Below are positions 7,873-13,535 of a stretch of DNA of 21,446 nucleotides, piece after piece. The first letter of the stretch is position 1; each line of letters starts with the position of its first letter. The translations under genes were made by a program, and so were the position numbers. The stretch spans positions 1-21,446 of the forward strand of contig NATJ01000001.1 in the NCBI GenBank assembly GCA_002085305.1, read 5' to 3'. Source of the DNA: Epsilonproteobacteria bacterium 4484_65. GTDB lineage: Bacteria > Campylobacterota > Campylobacteria > Campylobacterales > Sulfurovaceae. Below the pieces are notes generated by a model. It saw only the letters and a program-made list of their open reading frames with translations, was not told where the DNA came from and made no database searches.

Positions 7873-7906
7873 TTCATTCTGCCTGGAAATAGGTGGAATG
7901 AATTTC
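7873..7906 (+). terminator. Rho-independent terminator after the SQR-like gene
   Basis: TTCATTCTGCC (7873-7883) pairs with GGTGGAATGAA (7892-7902), an 11-bp stem with two G-T pairs and an 8-nt loop, followed by TTTCT. It lies 14 bp after the stop and separates the ccoG operon from the next promoter. Confidence 0.7.
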
Positions 7907-7921
7907 TAACAGAGAAAAAGA

Positions 7922-7936
7922 TTATAATTATTATAA
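7922..7936. promoter_or_regulatory. PerR/Fur-type operator
   Basis: TTATAATTATTATAA is a 7-1-7 inverted repeat that matches the known PerR box consensus TTATAATnATTATAA at every position. It lies just upstream of two candidate -10 elements, TAAAAT at 7951-7956 and 7960-7965, so its centre would be about 35-43 bp before the transcription start, over the -35 region, as expected for a repressor site. In AT-rich DNA such a site can arise by chance, but position and exact match argue for function. Confidence 0.6.
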
Positions 7937-7950
7937 CCTCTACTTTTATA

Positions 7951-7965
7951 TAAAATCGGTAAAAT
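7951..7965 (+). promoter_or_regulatory. Candidate -10 elements for the 7988 operon
   Basis: Two TAAAAT hexamers (7951-7956 and 7960-7965) lie 23-32 bp before the ATG. Campylobacterota sigma70 promoters depend mainly on the -10 element, so either could serve; I cannot decide between them. The ribosome-binding site GAAGGAAAAG follows at about 7976-7985. Confidence 0.45.
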
Positions 7966-7987
7966 AGCAAAAAAAGAAGGAAAAGAA

Positions 7988-8380
7988 ATGAAACAAACTA
8001 TTGTAATGGAAAAATATCCGGTATTTGTATTGGAGATAGCAAAAAGTGAAACAAGTTACAAAAATGTAGATGAAATCCTCGTCTATCTGGAAGAGCAGGT
8101 CCAGGCACATCCAGTAGCCACTTATATCGGTAAATTTGATCACTATGCACATACATCAAGCCTTGCTGAGGGTGAAATCGGTGAAGGGATCAAAGATGCT
8201 AAGAATATCATTTGCTGTTTTGGTAAGAAATTACCAAAAGCGGTTGTCTTGGCGGTAAGACCAAGATCAATCGGTGTAGCCGAGATGCCAGAGAGCTTTG
8301 TTGTCAGTTTCCTTGAAGCGCCAAATCCTGATGCAAATACAGCAATGGAAAAATGGGTTAAAGGTATTGCAAACACATAA
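7988..8380 (+). CDS. Conserved hypothetical protein (possibly the DUF6858 family)
   Basis: 130 residues, no signal peptide, no membrane helix, so cytosolic. Visible features are a vicinal cysteine pair (C76-C77 in NIICCFGKKLP), three histidines at 41, 52 and 55 (HPVATYIGKFDHYAH), and a C-terminal strand-rich part with an RPRSIGVAEM segment. My recollection is that this kind of protein is a Campylobacterota conserved hypothetical, perhaps DUF6858, but I am not certain of the family number and know no function. A PerR-type box lies before the gene and the next genes are a cysteine-rich lipoprotein (overlap TAATG) and thiol peroxidase, which suggests a role in peroxide or metal stress; this is inference from context. 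Confidence 0.75.
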   Translation: MKQTIVMEKYPVFVLEIAKSETSYKNVDEILVYLEEQVQAHPVATYIGKFDHYAHTSSLAEGEIGEGIKDAKNIICCFGKKLPKAVVLAVRPRSIGVAEMPESFVVSFLEAPNPDANTAMEKWVKGIANT

Positions 8381-8787
8381 TGCAACTCTTTAGACTCCTT
8401 CTATCTCTTCTTGGACTCCTGCTCGTTATGGGATGTCAAGAAGATTTCCCCACCTATTCTACTTTTTGTGATCAAGAAACTATGTCTCTTCCTAAATGTC
8501 TCCACTATGCAGTACTCAATAAACAAGATAAAGATGTATTGGAAAAGCATTTTGGTGTTATAGATGATCCTCGGTGTGCTTATAGGGTAGAGTTAACCAA
8601 ATATCATGTAGGATCTTGCAATAACCCTATAGTGAAAAGTACCGGAAGTGATTTTTATGGGTATGTACGCATAGAGATCAAAAAAGGGTTCAAGTGTTAC
8701 TATAAGGTACAGAGTGACTATAAGAATGACGTAGATGCTGCATTTGAGAGAGTTCTGAAAAAAGTAAAAATTGATTTAAATCAATAA
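8380..8787 (+). CDS. Cysteine-rich lipoprotein of unknown function
   Basis: 135 residues. The N-terminus is a lipoprotein signal: a hydrophobic stretch (LLLSLLGLLLVMGC) with lipobox VMGC, so C19 would be lipidated and the protein anchored in the cell envelope. The mature part has five further cysteines (C30, C40, C66, C80, C106), an odd number, suggesting two disulfides and one free thiol or a metal site. I recognise no domain. Its ATG overlaps the previous stop by one base, so the two are translationally coupled. A consensus FNR-type palindrome overlaps its last codons and belongs by position to the following tpx promoter. Confidence 0.75.
   Translation: MQLFRLLLSLLGLLLVMGCQEDFPTYSTFCDQETMSLPKCLHYAVLNKQDKDVLEKHFGVIDDPRCAYRVELTKYHVGSCNNPIVKSTGSDFYGYVRIEIKKGFKCYYKVQSDYKNDVDAAFERVLKKVKIDLNQ
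8770..8785. promoter_or_regulatory. CRP/FNR-family binding site upstream of tpx
   Basis: ATTGATTTAAATCAAT is a perfect 16-bp palindrome containing TTGATttaaATCAA, an exact match to the FNR consensus TTGATnnnnATCAA. Its centre (8777.5) is about 60 bp before the start predicted from the tpx -10 element, close to the classical class I activator position (-61.5). It overlaps the last codons of the lipoprotein gene. Confidence 0.55.
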
Positions 8788-8790
8788 AAA

Positions 8791-8810
8791 AAGACTAATT
8801 AAGACTAATT
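8791..8810. repeat. Perfect tandem 10-bp repeat in the tpx promoter region
   Basis: AAGACTAATT occurs twice with no gap, between the FNR-like palindrome and the tpx -10 element. One helical turn per copy would present the same face twice; it may be a binding site for an activator or an UP-like element, or just a short duplication. Confidence 0.5.
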
Positions 8811-8825
8811 TTATCCTATTTAGAT

Positions 8826-8831
8826 TATAAT
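8826..8831 (+). promoter_or_regulatory. tpx promoter -10 element
   Basis: A consensus TATAAT lies 32 bp before the tpx ATG; the start of transcription would be near 8838. No good -35 hexamer is seen 16-18 bp upstream, consistent with weak -35 elements in this phylum or with activator dependence. Confidence 0.65.
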
Positions 8832-8862
8832 ACGTCTATCAAACAAAATTAAAGGAAATTAA

Positions 8863-9378
8863 ATGGCAACAGTAACATTTAAAAACGACACAGTATGTAA
8901 CCTAGCAGGTACAGAGATCAATGTAGGTGACACAGCACCAGTAGTAACAGTAGTAAACTGTAACCCAATGCTTCAAGATGAGCAAGTTGGTGGAGAAGGT
9001 AAAGTTCAACTTGTAATTGCAGTACCATCACTAGATACAGGTGTATGTGATGCTGAGACTAGAAGATTTAATACAGAAGCAGCGTCACTTGACGGTGTAG
9101 AAGTAATTACAGTATCTATGGACCTTCCATTTGCAGCAGCAAGATGGTGTGGAGCAGCTGGAATCGAAAACATCAAAGTATGTTCAGACTTTAGAAACAA
9201 AGATTTCGCAAACGCTTATGGTGTTCTTTTGGCTGACGGTCCTTTAGCGGGTGTTACTGCTAGAGTTATCTTTGTTGTTGGTAAAGACGGAAAAATTGCT
9301 TATAAGCAAACTGTTCCAGAAATTACAGAAGAGCCTAACTACGAAGAAGCGCTTGCAGCAGCTAAGGCAGCTTGTTAA
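8863..9378 (+). CDS. tpx: Thiol peroxidase Tpx (atypical 2-Cys peroxiredoxin)
   Basis: 171 residues, the normal length. Tpx reduces hydrogen peroxide and alkyl hydroperoxides with electrons from thioredoxin. The peroxidatic site is PSLDTGVCDAETRRFN with T59 and C62, the resolving cysteine is C96 (AARWCGAAGIENI), and the catalytic arginine is R134 (VTARVIFVV). AAAGGA lies before the ATG. The gene has its own -10 element and a strong terminator, so it can be transcribed alone. Codon choice is unusual: valine is GTA in 14 of the first 16 cases but GTT in all six after residue 120, with alanine and threonine shifting in parallel from GCA/ACA to GCT/ACT. This might reflect a mosaic gene. Confidence 0.97.
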   Translation: MATVTFKNDTVCNLAGTEINVGDTAPVVTVVNCNPMLQDEQVGGEGKVQLVIAVPSLDTGVCDAETRRFNTEAASLDGVEVITVSMDLPFAAARWCGAAGIENIKVCSDFRNKDFANAYGVLLADGPLAGVTARVIFVVGKDGKIAYKQTVPEITEEPNYEEALAAAKAAC

Positions 9379-9394
9379 TTTTTGTATTACCTCT

Positions 9395-9437
9395 GGTAAA
9401 CATGTTTCTTTGAAGCATGTTTACCTTTCTTTATTCT
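9395..9437 (+). terminator. Rho-independent terminator after tpx
   Basis: GGTAAACATG (9395-9404) and CATGTTTACC (9416-9425) form a perfect 10-bp stem that can extend three more pairs (one G-T) into the loop, leaving about 5 nt. A T-rich run (TTTCTTTATTC) follows. Confidence 0.85.
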
Positions 9438-9460
9438 ATTCTCCCTCTTTTTTCTAAAAC

Positions 9461-9494
9461 TTATCAATTATCATTATTTTATTTGTGCTAAAAT
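9461..9494 (+). promoter_or_regulatory. Promoter and possible Fur-like site before the first L,D-transpeptidase
   Basis: A TAAAAT -10 element lies at 9489-9494, giving a start near 9501 and an ATG at 9529. Just upstream (9461-9479) the complementary strand reads AATAATGATAATTGATAAG style hexamers: ATAATGATAAT is identical to two hexamers of the classical Fur box. The third hexamer is direct, not inverted, so this is only a candidate. Confidence 0.4.
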
Positions 9495-9528
9495 ACTTCA
9501 TATTACTTTTACAAGGAATCAAGACTAA

Positions 9529-10089
9529 ATGAAATATATCTTACTTCTATTTTCTCTGCTATTGACCGGATGTGGGTTTGGTCCCGATACTCCAAAAGAC
9601 CGATACAGTCTTGAAGAGTGTAAAGAGGAGTTACTTGATGCTGAAGATTATGCTGAAGACGGTGGTATAGACCGTATTCTTGTTGTAAAAAAAGATCGTA
9701 AGATGTACTTGTATAAAGATGGTAAAGTACAGAGTGTTATTCCTGTTTCTTTAGGTAAAAATCCTGTGGGACATAAGCAGAAAAAGGGAGATAACAGAAC
9801 GCCGGAAGGTGAGTTTTTTATACATAGAAAACTCTGTTCTCCTAAGTATTATCGTTCACTTTGTATCTCTTACCCCAGGCCACAAGATAAAGCAAAGGCA
9901 CAAGCCAGAGGTGTGAACCCCGGTGGTGATATTACTATACATGCCCAACCTAAATGGAATGCAGATGGTAAGGGAGACGGATATACGCTTTCACATAACT
10001 GGACCCAAGGTTGTGTTGCTGTGACAAATTCTGCAATGAAAGAGCTATGGTATGCAGTACGCGAGGGTGTACCAATAACTATACGATAA
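9529..10089 (+). CDS. L,D-transpeptidase family lipoprotein (YkuD/YafK-like)
   Basis: 186 residues. A short signal ends in lipobox LTGC (C15), predicting an envelope-anchored lipoprotein. The catalytic domain (about 48-186) starts DRILVVKKDRKMYLYKDGKV and has KKGDNRTPEGEF, the histidine motif ITIHAQP (H138) and the nucleophile in NWTQGCVAVTNSAMKELW (C162). This pattern fits the YafK-type branch of YkuD domains, which act on the peptide stems of peptidoglycan in the periplasm (cross-linking, carboxypeptidase or lipoprotein attachment/release). Two further cysteines (C103, C112) flank the substrate loop. It has a close paralog at 10509-11102. The gene has its own promoter and AAGGAATC before the ATG. 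Confidence 0.9.
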   Translation: MKYILLLFSLLLTGCGFGPDTPKDRYSLEECKEELLDAEDYAEDGGIDRILVVKKDRKMYLYKDGKVQSVIPVSLGKNPVGHKQKKGDNRTPEGEFFIHRKLCSPKYYRSLCISYPRPQDKAKAQARGVNPGGDITIHAQPKWNADGKGDGYTLSHNWTQGCVAVTNSAMKELWYAVREGVPITIR

Positions 10090-10099
10090 AAGGGTTCTC

Positions 10100-10486
10100 A
10101 TTAGATATACACAAAAACAGATCGATAAATTTAATCGTCAGAAATATATTACAGAGCTGGAGAAGATAAGTAAAAATCTTTTTCGTATGTTACGAGATGA
10201 AAATGTCTGCTCTCAAAGTTTTATGGTAAAATTTGAACAACTTAAAAAAAAGTTTGATGAAAAAGCAGAAGTGCATCTCGATTCAGAGTATCATCAGCAA
10301 CTCAAAGTATATATAGAAAGACTTTATCAGCAAACATGTTCAGTAGATCTTTTTTGTGACAAGTCCTTTAATGATATAAGAGAAGCAGAGATGAGTAATT
10401 TAAATCGTTTGCAGAAGCTGAAAAATGCTACATCTTATAAAAAAGATAAACACAAATCAAAGCGCCAAAATGAAGATTGGGGTTAA
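10100..10486 (+). CDS. Small hypothetical protein with no conventional start codon (ATG only at 10187)
   Basis: The frame ending TAA at 10484-10486 is open back to 10079. From ATG 10187 it gives 99 residues, but no ribosome-binding site stands before that ATG (only an A/T-rich stretch), whereas the upstream codons look coding: residues such as YTQKQIDKFNRQKYITELEK precede it. There is no ATG, GTG or TTG between 10079 and 10187. An ATT at 10100 has AAAAGGG 5 nt upstream and would give 128 residues; a +1 shift at the stop of the previous gene (CGA-TAA-A) would also enter this frame. The product is charged, helical, without signal peptide, has four cysteines and a very basic C-terminus (KKDKHKSKRQ). 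I recognise no family. It lies between two L,D-transpeptidase genes. Confidence 0.5.
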   Translation: MRYTQKQIDKFNRQKYITELEKISKNLFRMLRDENVCSQSFMVKFEQLKKKFDEKAEVHLDSEYHQQLKVYIERLYQQTCSVDLFCDKSFNDIREAEMSNLNRLQKLKNATSYKKDKHKSKRQNEDWG

Positions 10487-10508
10487 GAATTTATTCATAG
10501 GAGAAATA

Positions 10509-11102
10509 ATGAAGTTAAAATTAGGACTAATGGGTGTTGCCTTGGCACTTTTAATAAGCGGATGTAATGAGCCAACAGCTTATGGTAAAGTAGATAAGAC
10601 ACCGTATGCAACCAAAGAGTGCATTAATGAGTTATCAAGAGGTGCAGAGATCGATCACAGTAACAAGATAGATAAAATTGTGGTGTATAAAAAGAAAAGA
10701 AAGATGTATGCTTATAAGAATGGTAAAGTCGTTGAAGAGTTCCGTATCTCTTTAGGGGCTAATGGTGGAGCCAATGGTGGGAATAAGGTCAAAGCAGGTG
10801 ATTACAGAACTCCTGAAGGAAGCTATAGTATCGTAAGAAAGAAATGTGATTCAAGACTCTATAAATCATTGATGATCTCTTATCCAAGTGAAGCAGATAA
10901 AGCAGCAGCACGCAAAAGAGGTGTGAGTCCAGGAGGCTATATCACGATTCATGGGCAACCTAAGTGGAATGCAGACGGACGTGGAGACAACTTTACGCTT
11001 TCTCGTGACTGGACTGAAGGGTGTATGGCTGTACCTAACTTAGCAATGGATAAGCTCTGGAAAGCTGTTGAAAAAGGTGTAAAAATAGAGATTCATGCAT
11101 AA
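10509..11102 (+). CDS. L,D-transpeptidase family lipoprotein, paralog of the 9529 gene
   Basis: 197 residues from ATG 10509, preceded by AGGAGA; the frame is open further upstream (an ATG at 10425), but this start gives a proper lipoprotein signal, MKLKLGLMGVALALLISGC, with C19 as lipidated cysteine. The catalytic domain matches the first paralog in order: DKIVVYKKKRKMYAYKNGKV, AGDYRTPEGSYSI, ITIHGQPKWNADGRGD with H148, and DWTEGCMAVPNLAMDKLW with C172. It has an extra Gly/Asn-rich insertion (GANGGANGGNK, 83-93) where the first copy has GKNPVGHKQ. Tandem paralogs may differ in substrate or in regulation. The last of the three-gene cluster; no clear terminator follows. Confidence 0.9.
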   Translation: MKLKLGLMGVALALLISGCNEPTAYGKVDKTPYATKECINELSRGAEIDHSNKIDKIVVYKKKRKMYAYKNGKVVEEFRISLGANGGANGGNKVKAGDYRTPEGSYSIVRKKCDSRLYKSLMISYPSEADKAAARKRGVSPGGYITIHGQPKWNADGRGDNFTLSRDWTEGCMAVPNLAMDKLWKAVEKGVKIEIHA

Positions 11103-11145
11103 TCCAAGATAATCTGTTTACTTTTAGCTTAATTTGATGAAGGTT

Positions 11146-11167
11146 ATATTATCATATTGAATAATAT
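11146..11167. promoter_or_regulatory. Inverted repeat before the DUF1566 gene
   Basis: ATATTAT (11146-11152) and ATAATAT (11161-11167) are perfect inverted arms separated by 8 bp, 21 bp before the ATG at 11189. It may be an operator overlapping the promoter; TTGATG at 11134-11139 is a possible -35. No known consensus is matched well. Confidence 0.35.
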
Positions 11168-11188
11168 TGGATTTTCAAGGAGAAAAAG

Positions 11189-11689
11189 ATGAAAAAAAGT
11201 ATCATCGTCGTATGGATGTTAATGTCAGCAGTACTGCTTATGGCAGGGGGAAATGTTACCCCAAAATTATCGCCAGTAGCAGATATACCGGCAAAAGCTT
11301 GTAAAACAGATAAAATATATGTTGAAAAAGATACAAATCTTATGTGGCAAGATCAGGCATATGTCGATGCAGAAGATGGAGCATACAAACAAGAACGCTC
11401 TGTAGGAAAAGCCGGTAAATGGAGGCATGCGGAGAACTATTGCCGTAGATTAGACTATGCAGGGTATGCAGATTGGAGACTTCCAACTTCTGACGAATTG
11501 ATGCACGTACATAGAAAAGAGGGACAAGTATTTTCTTACTTTAGAGGTGAAGATTTTTGGACATCTACTCCAGGAGTAAAAGGAAAATATTTTGTAGTCT
11601 ACCCAGCAGATGCATATCGTTATGAACATAAGATAAAGCGATCTAATTATATTAGATGTGTACGTTGCCTTAATGAGGGTGAATCGTAA
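11189..11689 (+). CDS. Secreted DUF1566 (Lcl C-terminal) domain protein
   Basis: 166 residues. A signal peptide is visible (MKKSIIVVWMLMSAVLLMAG, cleavage near 20). The rest carries the DUF1566 pattern: NLMWQDQAY (50-58), AENYCRRLDYAGYADWRLPT (81-100), SDEL, FWTSTPG (123-129) and NYIRCVRCL at the end. This fold belongs to the C-type-lectin/sulfatase-modifying-factor-like group; proteins of this kind are exported or surface-located, and their substrates are mostly unknown. Four cysteines (C38, C85, C157, C160) could form two disulfides. AAGGAG precedes the ATG. It faces murB convergently. Confidence 0.8.
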   Translation: MKKSIIVVWMLMSAVLLMAGGNVTPKLSPVADIPAKACKTDKIYVEKDTNLMWQDQAYVDAEDGAYKQERSVGKAGKWRHAENYCRRLDYAGYADWRLPTSDELMHVHRKEGQVFSYFRGEDFWTSTPGVKGKYFVVYPADAYRYEHKIKRSNYIRCVRCLNEGES

Positions 11690-11715
11690 AACAACTTTCT
11701 ATGAAATAGAGCATT

Positions 11716-12492
11716 TTAGAGGAGTTTGATCTCCTCTTTTAGCTCTATATTAAACTCATTTAAAACTTTTTCTTTAGCCATATCTATAAGGTACATAGCA
11801 TCTTTGAATGTCCCCTCTCCTAAATTTACCAGAAAGTTTGCATGGATATTGCTCCATTGCATATCACCTTTTCGTTCACCTTTTAATCCTACAGTTTCAA
11901 TAAGACGACCTGCATAATCATGTTCCGGGTTTTTAAAAGCAGAGCCTGCACTTGGGTTATGTGGTTGGTTGGAGCGTAGGTTAAGCAGTGTATCCAGTAA
12001 AGTTTGGTCAAATCCTTTTTTGATCTTAAATTGTGCATGAGTGGCAATGCCTCTTAGCTTTGCAAAGCGATAGCCATGTTCTATATCCTTGGCTAAGATC
12101 CACTCCCCGTTAATTTTAATGGAATGTAAGATATTAAATATTTCATACTCTTTTACCCCGGCATTCATCGCCAACATCCCACCCAGAGTACCGGGAAGCT
12201 TAGAACAAAACTCAAAACCTGTAATGTCATGCTTTTTGGTATAAGAGACGATGCGACCGGTGGGCATTGCAGCACCGATGATAAGCATATTATTCTTTTG
12301 TTCTATGGTTGCAAAATCTTTACTTAACATCATAAGAGGTGGTGGGGTTGGTGAAACTAAAAGGTTGTTTGCTCCCCCGATAAGGTATCTATCATTAGGT
12401 ATGGTATCGCCTTTTTCTATTATAAGTACTTCTGTTGGTTGTCCTATTTTGATGCTTGAGTATTTGGAGAAGTCTATGGTTTTAAAAAACAT
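11716..12492 (-). CDS. murB: UDP-N-acetylenolpyruvoylglucosamine reductase MurB
   Basis: 258 residues, the short form typical of Helicobacter-like bacteria. MurB is a cytosolic FAD enzyme that uses NADPH to reduce UDP-GlcNAc-enolpyruvate to UDP-MurNAc, the second step of peptidoglycan precursor synthesis. Visible landmarks are the FAD-binding YLIGGANNLLVS, the KLPGTLGGMLAMNAG segment, GYRFAKLRG, the catalytic serine in SAGSAFKNP (S184, corresponding to E. coli S229), GRLIETVGLKG, and the C-terminal acidic residue E254. Its ATG follows the mqnD stop directly (stop 12495-12493, start 12492), so the two are co-translated. Confidence 0.96.
   Translation of the reverse strand: MFFKTIDFSKYSSIKIGQPTEVLIIEKGDTIPNDRYLIGGANNLLVSPTPPPLMMLSKDFATIEQKNNMLIIGAAMPTGRIVSYTKKHDITGFEFCSKLPGTLGGMLAMNAGVKEYEIFNILHSIKINGEWILAKDIEHGYRFAKLRGIATHAQFKIKKGFDQTLLDTLLNLRSNQPHNPSAGSAFKNPEHDYAGRLIETVGLKGERKGDMQWSNIHANFLVNLGEGTFKDAMYLIDMAKEKVLNEFNIELKEEIKLL
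11718..11740. terminator. Hairpin shared by convergent DUF1566 and murB genes
   Basis: AGAGGAG (11718-11724) and CTCCTCT (11731-11737) form a 7-bp stem with a 6-nt loop, then TTT on the + strand. It is built from the last codons of murB on the other strand (EEIKLL), so it could end transcription of the + strand gene; coding constraint alone could also explain it. Confidence 0.4.
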
Positions 12493-13359
12493 TTAGCTAT
12501 TCCGTAAATCTTTATACTCTTTAGGTATCAGATAATCTTCTGTTTTGATGGGGGTATCCCATAATCCATGTTCAAATCCTATCCCATAAAGTGTGTCAAG
12601 TGCTTTAAGTTGTAGTGGGGAGAGTTCTACAGATTCATCTGAAGCATACATATCTAAGTATTTTTTTAACATATTACTTGAAATACGAACTAGATTATCT
12701 TTCTCTAGTTTTGCACAGAGCTCTTCTTTTTTCTCATTAGCTACTTTTACACCATCGATAAGAATATTCTCTATATCTATAGCACGGTTAAGTGGAAGTG
12801 AACGCCGTATGGCCATACCGCCAAGGGGAAGAGGCAGATCTTTTCCTGCTAACTCTACCCAGATATCCCATACCTCTTTTTCAACTTCTAAACTCTCATC
12901 AAAATCCAAGATAGATTCATGGATAAGTACACCGGCATCCACTTTCCCAGAGATAACAGCATCTTCAATCTCAAGGAAATCCATATATACAGGTCTTGCA
13001 TCAGGATAATAGATCCTAAACAGCATCGCATTGGTGGTATATTTTCCAGAGAGTGCTACTTTGAAGTTTCGTTTGAGTTTTTTATCTTTACGGCGTATAA
13101 GTTTTGGGCCATACCCCTCACCAAAACTGACTGCGGTACGAAGCAGAGCATACTCTTCTTTGATCAGTGGATACATACCAAAACTAATGGCAGATACATC
13201 ATATGTACCTTTCAACGCTTCAACATTTAGTGTTTCAATGTCTAATCCAATATTTGTAAATTCATAATCTTTTGTATCTACCCAACCAAATTTAATGGCA
13301 AAGTACATAAATATATCATCGGCATCTGGAGAGTGGGCTAATTGAATCGTTTTTGGCAT
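12493..13359 (-). CDS. mqnD: 1,4-dihydroxy-6-naphthoate synthase MqnD (futalosine menaquinone pathway)
   Basis: 288 residues of the VitK2_biosynth (MqnA/MqnD) family. MqnD converts cyclic dehypoxanthine futalosine to 1,4-dihydroxy-6-naphthoate, a menaquinone precursor, in the cytosol. Landmarks shared with Thermus MqnD are the N-terminal HSPDADDIFMYFAIKFG, LSGKYTTNAMLF, GVLIHESILDF with the catalytic-type H147, and LPLPLGGMAIRR. MqnA is the related alternative; the LPLPLG and IHES motifs favour MqnD. The gene lies immediately upstream of, and divergent from, recA, as the H. pylori HP0152-recA neighbourhood also joins these genes. Menaquinone is the quinone of this phylum, linking this gene to the SQR-like and CcoG functions. 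Confidence 0.85.
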   Translation of the reverse strand: MPKTIQLAHSPDADDIFMYFAIKFGWVDTKDYEFTNIGLDIETLNVEALKGTYDVSAISFGMYPLIKEEYALLRTAVSFGEGYGPKLIRRKDKKLKRNFKVALSGKYTTNAMLFRIYYPDARPVYMDFLEIEDAVISGKVDAGVLIHESILDFDESLEVEKEVWDIWVELAGKDLPLPLGGMAIRRSLPLNRAIDIENILIDGVKVANEKKEELCAKLEKDNLVRISSNMLKKYLDMYASDESVELSPLQLKALDTLYGIGFEHGLWDTPIKTEDYLIPKEYKDLRNS

Positions 13360-13388
13360 AGTAACTCTTTATATTTTATTGTTTGTGT

Positions 13389-13394
13389 ATTTTA
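13389..13394 (-). promoter_or_regulatory. Candidate -10 element for mqnD-murB
   Basis: On the minus strand TAAAAT (complement of 13389-13394) lies 30 bp before the mqnD ATG, in the context TGATAAAATAC. No convincing -35 is present at the right distance. Confidence 0.4.
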
Positions 13395-13424
13395 TCATAA
13401 GGCAGTAAAAAAAGAAATTTTATA

Positions 13425-13451
13425 AAAAATATGTCAATTTGACATATTTTT
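13425..13451. promoter_or_regulatory. Near-perfect 27-bp palindrome between divergent mqnD and recA
   Basis: AAAAATATGTCAA (13425-13437) and TTGACATATTTTT (13439-13451) are perfect 13-bp inverted arms around a single T. The genes on both sides are transcribed away, so a terminator makes no sense here and an operator for a dimeric regulator is the natural reading. Each arm ends in TTGACA, the -35 consensus, read outward on both strands, but no -10 lies at the right distance. Confidence 0.6.
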
Positions 13452-13535
13452 GCCTCTTTTTCTAGAAATACATTAGAATGGTGCAGAAGTTAAATTATGT
13501 GAGTGGTTTTCATAACCCTATTACATGATTTGAGT

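Noticed and set aside
10425..10508. N-terminal extension of the second L,D-transpeptidase from ATG 10425
   Set aside because: The extension overlaps the small upstream gene and would bury the lipoprotein signal; ATG 10509 has AGGAGA and gives a proper lipobox.
13425..13451. Palindrome as Rho-independent terminator
   Set aside because: Both flanking genes are transcribed away from it and a 1-nt loop is not a normal terminator hairpin.
13439..13479. TTGACA in the palindrome as recA -35
   Set aside because: No -10-like hexamer occurs at 16-18 bp; the nearest (TAGAAT) is 29 bp away.
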